This document shows, piece after piece, positions 35,499 to 43,118 of a stretch of DNA of 64,000 nucleotides. The notes beneath the pieces were generated by a model. That model worked only from the letters and a program-made list of their open reading frames with translations. It made no database searches and was not told the origin of the DNA. Source of the stretch: Acinetobacter populi (GTDB taxonomy: Bacteria; Pseudomonadota; Gammaproteobacteria; Pseudomonadales; Moraxellaceae); the NCBI RefSeq assembly GCF_002174125.1, contig NZ_NEXX01000004.1, forward strand, positions 1 through 64,000, given 5' to 3'. The first letter of the stretch is position 1, and every line of letters starts with the position of its first letter. Made by a program: the position numbers and the translations under genes.

Positions 35499-35849
35499 TC
35501 AAACCTTATTTTTATGCGTTTTACCCCAAGTACACATCATATCCAGAATAGGAATTAATGACAGTCCACGGGCTGTCATTATATATTCCACTTTAGGCGG
35601 AATTTGTACATATTCTTTGCGTAAAACCAAATGATCTTTCTCTAGTTCTTTTAAGGTATTACTTAAGGTTTTATAAGATATATTTCCAATCTTTCGCTGT
35701 AATGCATTAAATCGCATGACGCCATTATTTTCATTTAACCAATATAATATAATCATTTTATATTTACCCTGAATAAGAGATAAAGTATAACCAAAAGGTG
35801 TATTTTTTAACTCTACATCTGTAATACTGCATATTAATTTATTTTGCAT
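35499..35849 (-). CDS. HxlR-type winged-helix transcriptional regulator
   Basis: A 116-residue HxlR/YodB-family regulator. The winged helix is seen in LIQGKYKMIILYWL ... RFNALQRKIGNISYKTLSNTLKELEKDHLVLRKEY, followed by the wing VPPKVEY-like sequence IPPKVEYIMTARG. A Cys at position 7 is placed like the redox-sensing N-terminal Cys of YodB-type regulators, so thiol-based sensing of electrophiles or quinones is possible. It is divergent from an NAD(P)H oxidoreductase gene, with a palindromic site between the two. It likely represses that gene and itself. Confidence 0.88.
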   Translation of the reverse strand: MQNKLICSITDVELKNTPFGYTLSLIQGKYKMIILYWLNENNGVMRFNALQRKIGNISYKTLSNTLKELEKDHLVLRKEYVQIPPKVEYIMTARGLSLIPILDMMCTWGKTHKNKV

Positions 35850-35863
35850 CTATACTAACCTTC

Positions 35864-35879
35864 AGGTAAGTGCTTACCT
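35864..35879. promoter_or_regulatory. palindromic operator between the HxlR regulator and oxidoreductase genes
   Basis: AGGTAAG-TG-CTTACCT is a 16-bp palindrome with 7-bp perfect arms. It lies 15 bp upstream of the regulator start and 70 bp upstream of the oxidoreductase start, as expected for the operator of a divergent HxlR pair. Confidence 0.7.
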
Positions 35880-35948
35880 CTTTTACCGTACTATTCAAAT
35901 AGCTTTGATTTCGATAATCTAAAATTAATCAATTTCAGAGTTTTTTTC

Positions 35949-36548
35949 ATGCATAAAACTTTAATCATTATCGCTCATCCAGATATTGAAAACTCCATTA
36001 TCAATCAAACATGGATTAAGGCATTACAGTCTTATCCTGAACAGTTCACCTTGCATCATATCGATAAGATATATCCCCATGGCAAAATTGATATTGTTGC
36101 TGAACAACGATTAATTGAAGAACATCATAGCATTATTTTACAATTTCCTATCTACTGGTTTAATTGTCCACCTTTATTAAAAAGTTGGTTAGATCAGGTA
36201 TTGAGTTATGGTTGGGCATATGGTTCTCAGGGCAAAAAACTATTCAATAAAAAAGTGGGTTTAGCCGTTTCAACAGGTATTTGCGAAGAAGATTATTCAA
36301 AAGAAGGTCGTTACCTTTATTCTCTTGCAGAAATTTTGCGTCCTTTTGAAATAACGTTTAGTTATGTTCATGCCGATTATCAGTCTTTTTTTGCATTTTA
36401 TGGCACGGAAATTAGTCCAGATATTGCCCAACAGAAACTAAATACAATAAAGCTGGAAAAAGGTTTTCAGGAATATCTTGCATATTTACAAAAGTTTTTA
36501 CCAGCAGAAACACACTTATCCGTAGATGAATATATAAAAAGTATTTGA
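35949..36548 (+). CDS. NAD(P)H-dependent oxidoreductase (MdaB/KefF-like flavodoxin fold)
   Basis: A 199-residue flavodoxin-like quinone reductase. The first strand and loop TLIIIAHPDIENSIINQTW (about residues 4-22) bind FAD/FMN, and QFPIYWFNCPPLLKSWLDQV (about residues 64-83) with YGSQGKKLFNKKVGLAVSTG is the hallmark of the MdaB/KefF/YwrO group. It likely reduces quinones or electrophiles with NAD(P)H. It is divergent from the HxlR regulator and probably its target. Confidence 0.88.
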   Translation: MHKTLIIIAHPDIENSIINQTWIKALQSYPEQFTLHHIDKIYPHGKIDIVAEQRLIEEHHSIILQFPIYWFNCPPLLKSWLDQVLSYGWAYGSQGKKLFNKKVGLAVSTGICEEDYSKEGRYLYSLAEILRPFEITFSYVHADYQSFFAFYGTEISPDIAQQKLNTIKLEKGFQEYLAYLQKFLPAETHLSVDEYIKSI

Positions 36549-36595
36549 ATTGATCAAACAAATACTTTCTGGATCGAAAAAATCAAGTTTATATT

Positions 36596-37234
36596 TTATT
36601 TACAAAAGGTTTGCCACTGATGCGAACCTTTTTGTGTTTTTAAGGTCAATACCAGTTGATCTTTGGGATGTAATGCCGCAACACCTTTTGGCGTACCGGT
36701 CATAATCACATCACCAACCTGTAGGCTAAAACTTTGACTGATATCGACCAATAAAGTTGCCACATCAAACAGCATATCATGCGTAAAACCGTGTTGTTTG
36801 ATTTGACCATTTTGAGCAAAACTAAACTCGATATTTTGCCAGTTGGTAATCTCACTGATATCAACCCAGTCTGCAAGTACGCAAGCACCATCAAAGGCTT
36901 TGGCGCGCTCCCATGGTTGTCCCTTATTTTTTAAGGTATTTTGCAAATCACGTAAGGTCAGATCCAGTCCTAATGTAATAGCACCTACAGCCTGTAATGC
37001 CAATTGTGGATCATTTTGTTTAGATAAGGGTTGATCAATACGCAAACATAATTCGCATTCAAAATGACATTCACCCAATGCCTGATTCCATTCAATCCCA
37101 TCCGTTAGCGAAATCAGGCTGCTTGGTGGCTTGATAAAAAGTACCGGAGAATCCGGAATAGCATTGCCTAATTCCTTGGCATGATCTGCATAATTACGCC
37201 CGACACAGACAATTTTTGAAGGTTGAACAGACAT
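36596..37234 (-). CDS. fumarylacetoacetate hydrolase family protein (YcgM-like)
   Basis: A 212-residue FAH-superfamily enzyme of the short acylpyruvase type. The N-terminus KIVCVGRNYADHAKELGN, the metal ligands E-x-E in CHFECELCLRI (about residues 52-62), the TLGLDLTLRDLQ segment and GDVIMTGTPKGVAAL near residues 178-192 are all typical. Such enzymes hydrolyse acylpyruvates or decarboxylate oxaloacetate. It is short at the C-terminus but not truncated. A GGAGTC site precedes the ATG. Monocistronic. Confidence 0.88.
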   Translation of the reverse strand: MSVQPSKIVCVGRNYADHAKELGNAIPDSPVLFIKPPSSLISLTDGIEWNQALGECHFECELCLRIDQPLSKQNDPQLALQAVGAITLGLDLTLRDLQNTLKNKGQPWERAKAFDGACVLADWVDISEITNWQNIEFSFAQNGQIKQHGFTHDMLFDVATLLVDISQSFSLQVGDVIMTGTPKGVAALHPKDQLVLTLKTQKGSHQWQTFCK

Positions 37235-37309
37235 GATTATGACTCCTTATATGTTTGTTTTTTGGCTTATGGCCTGAACCCGAGATATAGAACTGACCTG
37301 CATTTCATC

Positions 37310-37819
37310 TTAACGTTGCTTAAATACCGATTCAAACAGCGCTTGCTGCCCTGTTTGCACCACTGAAGATTTGGATACAATAATCACCGTGCGATCTTTT
37401 AATTCCAGCATGTAGCTTACTTTGCCAATCACAAATTTCACCACATCACTATAGTTAAAATTCTGCTGGCGATCGGCGGCAATGAGAACACCATGATTCT
37501 GATACAGATCAATGCCCTGCTCCATTTCGCCAAATTTATATTTGGTATATTGACGTGCAAACATTTTTGGCAAAAAGATAAAACGCAAAACCAGTTGCAA
37601 GATTAAAAATGTCACACCCAGTATCACATAAAACTTACCAACACCGGTCACGCCAAGGCTCAAACCCCAGATAATAATGGCAATACTGATCAACGGTGTA
37701 ACAAAGCGGGCAATTTTTTTCTTGCCAAATGTAGCCAACGCAAAACCTTCTTTGGCTTCTTCCAAACTTAAATGATAACGGCAGCTAAAACTTGGCACGA
37801 TGTCTGTCATTGTAATCAC
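37310..37819 (-). CDS. YcxB-like membrane protein
   Basis: A 169-residue protein with two adjacent transmembrane helices (about residues 37-55 and 60-83) followed by a cytoplasmic YcxB-like beta domain: QGIDLYQNHGVLIAADRQQNFNYSDVVKFVIGKVSYMLEL and the ending IIVSKSSV ... FESVFKQR. The family has no known function. The start is either GTG 37819 or ATG 37810; neither has a strong ribosome binding site. Confidence 0.7.
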   Translation of the reverse strand: MITMTDIVPSFSCRYHLSLEEAKEGFALATFGKKKIARFVTPLISIAIIIWGLSLGVTGVGKFYVILGVTFLILQLVLRFIFLPKMFARQYTKYKFGEMEQGIDLYQNHGVLIAADRQQNFNYSDVVKFVIGKVSYMLELKDRTVIIVSKSSVVQTGQQALFESVFKQR

Positions 37820-37892
37820 GTCAATTAAAGATTTGGCATAACCTTACTGTATGGCGGGATTGATGACAAGAGGGAACCTTAATGCCTGTCAT

Positions 37893-37928
37893 TAAAAAAG
37901 CTTCTTGCCATGATCTAAACAAGAAGCC
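37893..37928 (-). terminator. terminator of the outer-membrane protein gene
   Basis: GCTTCTTG (37900-37907) and CAAGAAGC (37920-37927) form an 8-bp stem which on the minus strand runs into TTTTTT, 35-60 bp after the stop codon at 37962. Confidence 0.82.
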
Positions 37929-37961
37929 TCTCTTTAAGGAGAATTATATTTTAAACAGCGT

Positions 37962-38831
37962 TTAAAAAACTTTCATAAAGCGCAAGTTAATCCGGTTATC
38001 TTCTCTAAAGCCATTTTCCACTTTAAAGTCCCGACCATAATTAACGATCAATTGTGTACTGGCTGTAGGATTAATCCCGGTACCAATCCAGAACTTGCTT
38101 TGTGTATTACTGTCCGATTTTATACCATTGAGCTTACTATCCCCGGCATCAGCATAGGATAAGCCACCGCGTATATCGACTTTATCGGTTATTTTATAAC
38201 GCAAATTGGTTTGTAACTGATAGCCCATATCCTGTTTTAAATCACCACCGCCAGCAATATCATCATTTTTTCCGTAGAAGGTGACATCTGCAATTGCATC
38301 CCATGCAAGTTGCGGACTCAGTTTGGTGGTATAAGCGCCCTGTAAGGTCAACTTATAGCGATTCTCTCCAAGATTTAAAGCATCATTTTTGTCATATTGA
38401 CCAGTAGGTAAATATAGATAAGGGGTAATTCCTACTGTGGTACTGGATTGCGGATCATGATAGACAAAAAATGTATTGGCTAAAATAATATCACCGATAC
38501 CACTACTACGCCCCAATGCAGCAATATCCTTGCCTGCATCCAGACGGCCAAACGGGACCAGAATCTGTGGTGCAATATGCACGCCTGCGACATCCATATA
38601 ATGCACATATCGGGCAATGCCAATATCTGAGGTTAATTCAGGATTGCCCGCGACTCTATCGCTTCCTGCATAAATCGCATCACGTGTGGCATGCTGATAA
38701 TAAAGAATGCCAAGATTTACCCCACTTGGCGCATAATCATAATCACCGGCATCGACATCAACTGCATGTGCCGACATGGTGATTGTACATAGACTCATCA
38801 GGCTTAATGCCAAATTATTTAATTTTTTCAT
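37962..38831 (-). CDS. outer-membrane protein, phenol-degradation MetA/SphA-like
   Basis: A 289-residue outer-membrane beta-barrel. The signal peptide is residues 1-24 (MKKLNNLALSL ... SAHA). The mature part starts VDVDAGDYDYAPSGVNLGILYYQHATRDAIYAG, the usual start of the MetA-pathway (PF13557) transporter family, and ends NRINLRFMKVF with the terminal Phe. The frame is open back to 39083, but AAAGGA sits 6 nt before the ATG at 38831, so the upstream part is not translated. It lies 55 bp after the serine hydrolase gene on the same strand, which suggests uptake of an ester or hydrophobic compound that the hydrolase processes. Confidence 0.85.
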   Translation of the reverse strand: MKKLNNLALSLMSLCTITMSAHAVDVDAGDYDYAPSGVNLGILYYQHATRDAIYAGSDRVAGNPELTSDIGIARYVHYMDVAGVHIAPQILVPFGRLDAGKDIAALGRSSGIGDIILANTFFVYHDPQSSTTVGITPYLYLPTGQYDKNDALNLGENRYKLTLQGAYTTKLSPQLAWDAIADVTFYGKNDDIAGGGDLKQDMGYQLQTNLRYKITDKVDIRGGLSYADAGDSKLNGIKSDSNTQSKFWIGTGINPTASTQLIVNYGRDFKVENGFREDNRINLRFMKVF

Positions 38832-38886
38832 GTTCATTCCTTTGTGCAAACGACTGATCTCACTGATCATTGCTAAGCATTTATTG

Positions 38887-40071
38887 TTACTGCTGGACGA
38901 TACGATTGACTGCCTGTTCAAATTGCAAAAATCCGTTATATGCTGTGGCATCCAGAAAAGGTAGGGTCTGCGTAGCAAAATACCCGCCAACATTATTTTG
39001 AATATCAATCCAATAATATAGATTGGCCAAACCGCACCAGCCAATCGTGCCTGCCGGACGACCGGAATGGGTTGCTGTTTCATTAATCATAAAACCCAGT
39101 GTCCAGCCTTGCTTGGCTTCCGGATACATCACCACATCATTGGATAAGGTTGGAATAACACCCGGCAGATTTTTCATGGCGACCTCACCCAGACCATTTT
39201 TTAATGCCAGTTCAATGGTACTTTCCTGCAAGATTTGTTTGCCATTGACCGTGCCACGATTCAGCCACATTTGAATAAATTTCAGATAGTCACTGACAGT
39301 CGAGTACAAGCCATGCCCGCCCATATGAATTTGCGGTTCTTGTGGCAAAATAAACTCCGGATCAGCAATCAAGGTCCCATCCGGCAAACGATGATGCATA
39401 CTGACACGGCGCTGCTGCATACTTGGCGTCAGGATAAAAGCGGTATCATTCATGGCAAGAGGATCAAAAATCTGCTCCTGCATCAGTTGACCCAGACGTT
39501 TTTGTCCTACTGCTTCGGTAACCAGACCGGCCCAATCCAGATTGGTGCCATATTCCCATTGTGTACCGGGATCAAATAACAATGGGGTTTGAATAGATGC
39601 TTTTGTCGCAGAAATAATGCTGGGATAATTCTGCTCGGAAGTGAGTTTAAAATATTTTTCGTTAAAAAAATCATAGCCAAACCCTGCCGTATGTAGCAAT
39701 AGCATACGGGTACTAATCTCATGTTTGGGTTTTCTTAAGATTTGCTTACCTTCTGTATCAAAACCTTCAAGTATTTGAAGTTCCCCAATTTCCGGTACAT
39801 ATTCTCTAGCTGGCGCATCCAGATCCAGTAAACCTTTTTCATATTGCTGTAATGCCACAGTCGTGGTAATGGCTTTGGTGGTCGAGAAAATTGCAAAAAC
39901 ACTGTCGTCGGTCATCGCGCTATGGGTAGAAAGATCACGCTCACCGGCATGATTCAAATACAACACTTCATCGCGATCAATCACGCCAGCAACGACTCCG
40001 GCAACAGGACGATCACCCTGTGTAACGTGGTTTAAGATAGGATCAAGTGCTTGCTGTAATTGTTGTTTCAT
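38887..40071 (-). CDS. serine hydrolase / beta-lactamase-fold esterase (EstB-like)
   Basis: A 394-residue class C beta-lactamase-like hydrolase. The catalytic Ser-x-x-Lys is seen as FSTTKAITT (about residues 61-69), and the Tyr motif YGTNLDW (about residues 167-173) replaces Y-x-N. The third box is the usual H/W-x-G type region near GWCGLANLYYWID. There is no signal peptide, so it acts in the cytoplasm, more like an esterase (EstB, LovD) than a beta-lactamase. ATG at 40071 has GGAG 8 nt upstream. It forms a pair with the downstream outer-membrane protein and is preceded by an AraC gene transcribed the same way. Confidence 0.87.
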   Translation of the reverse strand: MKQQLQQALDPILNHVTQGDRPVAGVVAGVIDRDEVLYLNHAGERDLSTHSAMTDDSVFAIFSTTKAITTTVALQQYEKGLLDLDAPAREYVPEIGELQILEGFDTEGKQILRKPKHEISTRMLLLHTAGFGYDFFNEKYFKLTSEQNYPSIISATKASIQTPLLFDPGTQWEYGTNLDWAGLVTEAVGQKRLGQLMQEQIFDPLAMNDTAFILTPSMQQRRVSMHHRLPDGTLIADPEFILPQEPQIHMGGHGLYSTVSDYLKFIQMWLNRGTVNGKQILQESTIELALKNGLGEVAMKNLPGVIPTLSNDVVMYPEAKQGWTLGFMINETATHSGRPAGTIGWCGLANLYYWIDIQNNVGGYFATQTLPFLDATAYNGFLQFEQAVNRIVQQ

Positions 40072-40209
40072 TTCAATGCTCCATTCCATATGGCTCAATC
40101 AATTGCTGGATATCTCCGATATCCGGATTGAGTGTAAGGAAACAGTCATTGAAAACGCTACCGCAAATCGGCAAACCTTATCGGTAATCGGCAAATATTT
40201 TCCAGCCGA

Positions 40210-41211
40210 TTATTTTTTTAAAGTTTGTGATGGTAATTCGCCATATCGCAAACGGTATTGACGGGCAAAATCGCCTAGATTGATATAGCCGCAACCATGC
40301 GCTATATCGGCAACATTTTGTGTCTTATCCGCATTTAATAATTGCTGGCGAACCTGTTGCAAGCGCATTTCACGAATGGTTTCACTGGCTGTTCTCTGCC
40401 GATATTTTTTAAATCCTGCGGATAATGTCCGGATACTTACCCCAACTGCCTGTGCTACTTCGGCAATGGTCGGACTATAATGCAGATATTCCCGCATGTA
40501 CTGCTCGGCACGTTCAATGTATTTGGGTGTAATTATTTCTTTTTGCGTTAAATCTATTTTTGCCCTTAACGCCCATTCATTTAAAATATGCAGACTCACC
40601 ATCTGCTGTAAATGCTCTCCGGCACGCTGGGTTAACTGTGCCGATGGAATCTCGGCTATGCTTTGCATCAGATAACGTAACAATACCAGCCAGCTTGAAC
40701 CTTCTCCACCAAAAAACGTCTTACATTGCCATAAACGATCCGGCGCTTCATGCCCAAAATTTTGTAGTACCAATTCGGCAATACTTTGATGCGGAATGGT
40801 CAGATTCAATTGCAAATGATCTGGATCAAACTTAATGGCATAGTCATCATTACGACTGCAATCTGCCAAAAAGGATTCACCGATTTTTGTGGTTTGCCAG
40901 TGCGAAGAATTCACTGCATGGCTACCCTGACCTTCTAGTGTGGTTAATAATAAAATATTGCCTGCGGCCTGATCCCAATCGTAAATATGTACCGGAATAC
41001 CATATTTAAAACGGGTCACAATCATACTGCCAACCTGTAGCGAATGCATACTGGACTGCGGTTTTAAACCCCGACCCATCGGTTGTACGGTATAGGGCAT
41101 ATACATCTGGTCAGACCACCATTTGATTTCATCCCAATCTTCCGAACAATGTTTATAAGGCTGTAAAACCGGAAGATTTTGCACATCATTTAACAGTGAA
41201 TTATTCAGCAT
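40210..41211 (-). CDS. AraC family transcriptional regulator
   Basis: A 333-residue regulator. The N-terminal half is an AraC_binding_2-type ligand domain (about residues 45-215), and the C-terminal double helix-turn-helix domain (about residues 230-330) has YSPTIAEVAQAVGVSIRTLSAGFKKYRQ and IAHGCGYINLGDFARQYRLRYGE, with the family P-S ending. It lies 140 bp upstream of the serine hydrolase/outer-membrane protein pair on the same strand, and it probably controls that pair in response to their substrate. Confidence 0.9.
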   Translation of the reverse strand: MLNNSLLNDVQNLPVLQPYKHCSEDWDEIKWWSDQMYMPYTVQPMGRGLKPQSSMHSLQVGSMIVTRFKYGIPVHIYDWDQAAGNILLLTTLEGQGSHAVNSSHWQTTKIGESFLADCSRNDDYAIKFDPDHLQLNLTIPHQSIAELVLQNFGHEAPDRLWQCKTFFGGEGSSWLVLLRYLMQSIAEIPSAQLTQRAGEHLQQMVSLHILNEWALRAKIDLTQKEIITPKYIERAEQYMREYLHYSPTIAEVAQAVGVSIRTLSAGFKKYRQRTASETIREMRLQQVRQQLLNADKTQNVADIAHGCGYINLGDFARQYRLRYGELPSQTLKK

Positions 41212-41387
41212 GCGTCCGACTCCATTCTAATCTCGCATACAAATGTTCTGTACTTTTTGCGATATTCATCTATGAATACGTCTTTGTCGATTACTCATCG
41301 TGAGTAATGGTTTTTTATCTATAAACAAAAATCAGAGAAAAAGAAATGCACTATTCGTCGAAATTTGCATTCAATCAAATTTTAGAC

Positions 41388-41420
41388 ACAAAAAAACCGC
41401 AGATCCGACTGGATTGCAGT
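41388..41420 (-). terminator. terminator of tRNA-Arg copy 1
   Basis: On the minus strand, GCAATCC / GGATCTGC form a stem followed by GGTTTTTTT, about 25 bp after the tRNA 3' end. Confidence 0.75.
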
Positions 41421-41445
41421 AGCTTGTTTTCCTTTATATAGGAAG

Positions 41446-41522
41446 TGGTGCGCTCAGAGAGATTCGAACTCCCGACCCCTTAGTTCGTAGCCAAGTGCTC
41501 TATCCAGCTGAGCTATGAGCGC
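41446..41522 (-). tRNA. tRNA-Arg(ACG), copy 1
   Basis: A 77-nt tRNA with acceptor stem GCGCTCA/TGAGCGC, encoded CCA end, T loop GTTCGAATC and the anticodon loop CTACGAA, giving anticodon ACG. It is the most downstream of three identical tRNA-Arg genes. Confidence 0.96.
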
Positions 41523-41610
41523 ATCGTGGGGCGTATTATAGAGGATTCAGAATTTTATACCAGCTATTTTTTAAATATAGCGTTGTTAATTGCCGAATTG
41601 CTAAACAATC

Positions 41611-42135
41611 TCAATGATTTTGAAGTATTTGAGCATACTTAAACCATGCATTTAACCGTGCTACAGCATTTTTATAGGGAGATGCAGTATTAAATTGGAT
41701 CATTCTGCCTCGTGTCCACTTGCCATACCAAGTTTGCGCATAAAGTTGTTGATCATCAAAACTGTCTATTAATGCGACCAATGCATCTTTATTCTGCTGC
41801 AACTTGTGCAACAACACCGCATAATCCCTAATATCCGCATAATCTAGATAAAATTTTTGTGCTAATAATCCCAGTTGATTCCATTGATAACCAGTTTCAA
41901 GGAAATCAATATGAATACCTTGACGTTCTTTTTCATGCCAAGACAACACCAGTTCACCCCAGCCAATCAGATAAGAGACTAGTTGTGCCACACTCATACG
42001 GGTATTTTTGGCATGTCCCTCCAATTCCTGTAAAAATGCGTATTGAGGAGGTACCAGTCGCAATTTTTTCATTAGAAGATTAAAGTTTTTATCCATCGCC
42101 AATAAAAGTTGTTGTTTATTCTCAGGCACAGCCAT
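41611..42135 (-). CDS. ClbS/DfsB family four-helix bundle protein
   Basis: A 174-residue cytoplasmic protein of the ClbS/DfsB (DUF1706) family within the DinB-like superfamily. It has MAVPENKQQLLLAMDKNFNLLMKKL at the N-terminus, the hallmark MSVAQLVSYLIGWGELVLSWHEKERQG (about residues 47-73) and a terminal WTRGRMIQFNTASPYKNAVARLNAW. ClbS is the colibactin self-resistance protein, but most family members act on unknown substrates. ATG at 42135 has GGAGA upstream; the TTG at 42150 lies inside that site. It sits alone between two copies of a tRNA-Arg unit, with the MITE-like element 37 bp upstream of its start, so it looks acquired. Confidence 0.87.
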   Translation of the reverse strand: MAVPENKQQLLLAMDKNFNLLMKKLRLVPPQYAFLQELEGHAKNTRMSVAQLVSYLIGWGELVLSWHEKERQGIHIDFLETGYQWNQLGLLAQKFYLDYADIRDYAVLLHKLQQNKDALVALIDSFDDQQLYAQTWYGKWTRGRMIQFNTASPYKNAVARLNAWFKYAQILQNH

Positions 42136-42171
42136 TTTAATGTTCTCCAATTTTTAAAAATATTTCTTGTT

Positions 42172-42454
42172 AGGGTCTGTTGACATTTCGTCTATGATTG
42201 CGACAGTGGTTGTTTTTTAGGCAATACAAGGCATGAATAGTGAAATTTAGTTATTCTAAATGAACTATTCATAACGCAGTAGTGTCAAAAAACAACCCTG
42301 TCCCAAAGGGTTGTGGCTAAAATTCCCCCATACGTCGTTACAAATCTCGACAAGGGAATAGCCATTGCCTTCGCTTTGTCTTGCGGAGTGCACTCCTCAT
42401 CTGAAGAAATTTTAGCCTACAACGCAATTTATTTATCAAATGTCAACAGACCCT
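42172..42454. mobile_element. 283-bp MITE-like element
   Basis: AGGGTCTGTTGACATTT (42172-42188) and its exact reverse complement (42438-42454) form 17-bp terminal inverted repeats, extended to 19 bp by flanking TT/AA. TA is present at both outer edges, so a TA target duplication is possible. There is no open frame. Inside are nested hairpins: ATGAATAGT/ACTATTCAT (42233-42272), ACAACCCT/AGGGTTGT (42292-42314) and GGTTGTTTTTT/AAAAAACAACC (42208-42297). It is non-autonomous, and no matching transposase is in the window. Confidence 0.8.
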
Positions 42455-42501
42455 AATATAAAGTAAATAACCAATCCACTTAAAAATATCAAATTTGAGA
42501 C

Positions 42502-42534
42502 ACAAAAAAACCGCAGATCCGATTGGATTGCAGT
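42502..42534 (-). terminator. terminator of the tRNA-Ser/Arg/Arg transcript
   Basis: It is the same hairpin as at 41388-41420 with one change in the loop, and it has a T run on the minus strand. It should end the transcript of tRNA-Ser and the two upstream tRNA-Arg genes. Confidence 0.75.
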
Positions 42535-42559
42535 TGCTTGTTTTCCTTTATATAGGAAG

Positions 42560-42636
42560 TGGTGCGCTCAGAGAGATTCGAACTCCCGACCCCTTAGTTC
42601 GTAGCCAAGTGCTCTATCCAGCTGAGCTATGAGCGC
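42560..42636 (-). tRNA. tRNA-Arg(ACG), copy 2
   Basis: It is identical to copy 1 over 77 nt, with encoded CCA and anticodon ACG. It follows copy 3 by 38 bp. Confidence 0.96.
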
Positions 42637-42674
42637 AAACCGTTAAATCTAATTTCTTTCATTTCACTGTTAAG

Positions 42675-42751
42675 TGGTGCGCTCAGAGAGATTCGAACTC
42701 CCGACCCCTTAGTTCGTAGCCAAGTGCTCTATCCAGCTGAGCTATGAGCGC
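42675..42751 (-). tRNA. tRNA-Arg(ACG), copy 3
   Basis: It is identical to the other two copies over 77 nt. Its 3' flank differs from theirs, so only the tRNA itself is shared with the 149-bp repeat. Confidence 0.96.
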
Positions 42752-42814
42752 ATCAAAGAAATTATCTTTAAACAACTAATCTTTTAAAGTATCACCTTAA
42801 AAAGATTATCTCGT

Positions 42815-42906
42815 TGGCGGTGAGAGAGGGATTCGAACCCTCGGTGAGCTATAAAACCCACACTTCCTTAGCAGGGAAGCACCTTCGGCCACTCGGACAT
42901 CTCACC
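42815..42906 (-). tRNA. tRNA-Ser(GCT)
   Basis: A 92-nt class II tRNA with acceptor stem GGTGAGA/TCTCACC, discriminator G, encoded CCA, a long variable arm and anticodon loop CTGCTAA, giving anticodon GCT for AGC/AGU serine codons. It is first in the tRNA transcript. Confidence 0.95.
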
Positions 42907-43118
42907 GTAACGAGGTCGCCATAATACAAACTTAATCTCCTTTCTTCAAGCCCTTGCCTCATATATTTTTTTCATTTTCAGGCTGGTTATATATTTTTTG
43001 TACAATTCTCAGCAAAAAAACTTCTACATCACAACACGACACACGCTTTAAAAATTCACAGAAGAGATAAATGCGAGTATGATAAACTTTAATGAAAACC
43101 TAGAATTGATGCGAAATA

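Larger units (their letters stand above)
41374..41522. repeat. 149-bp direct repeat with tRNA-Arg, copy 1
   Basis: This unit (terminator flank plus tRNA-Arg) recurs at 42488-42636 with the same length and only a few substitutions. The copies are 1114 bp apart and enclose the ClbS/DfsB gene and the MITE-like element. Confidence 0.85.
42488..42636. repeat. 149-bp direct repeat with tRNA-Arg, copy 2
   Basis: This is the partner of 41374-41522, equal in length and in the same orientation. Confidence 0.85.

Noticed and set aside
37962..39083. Long 373-codon form of the outer-membrane protein starting at 39083
   Set aside because: The added N-terminus overlaps the end of the serine hydrolase gene and would precede the signal peptide; AAAGGA marks the ATG at 38831.
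42172..42454. Remnant of a coding insertion sequence
   Set aside because: No transposase-like frame is present in any reading frame; the element is only 283 bp with internal hairpins, so a MITE fits better.
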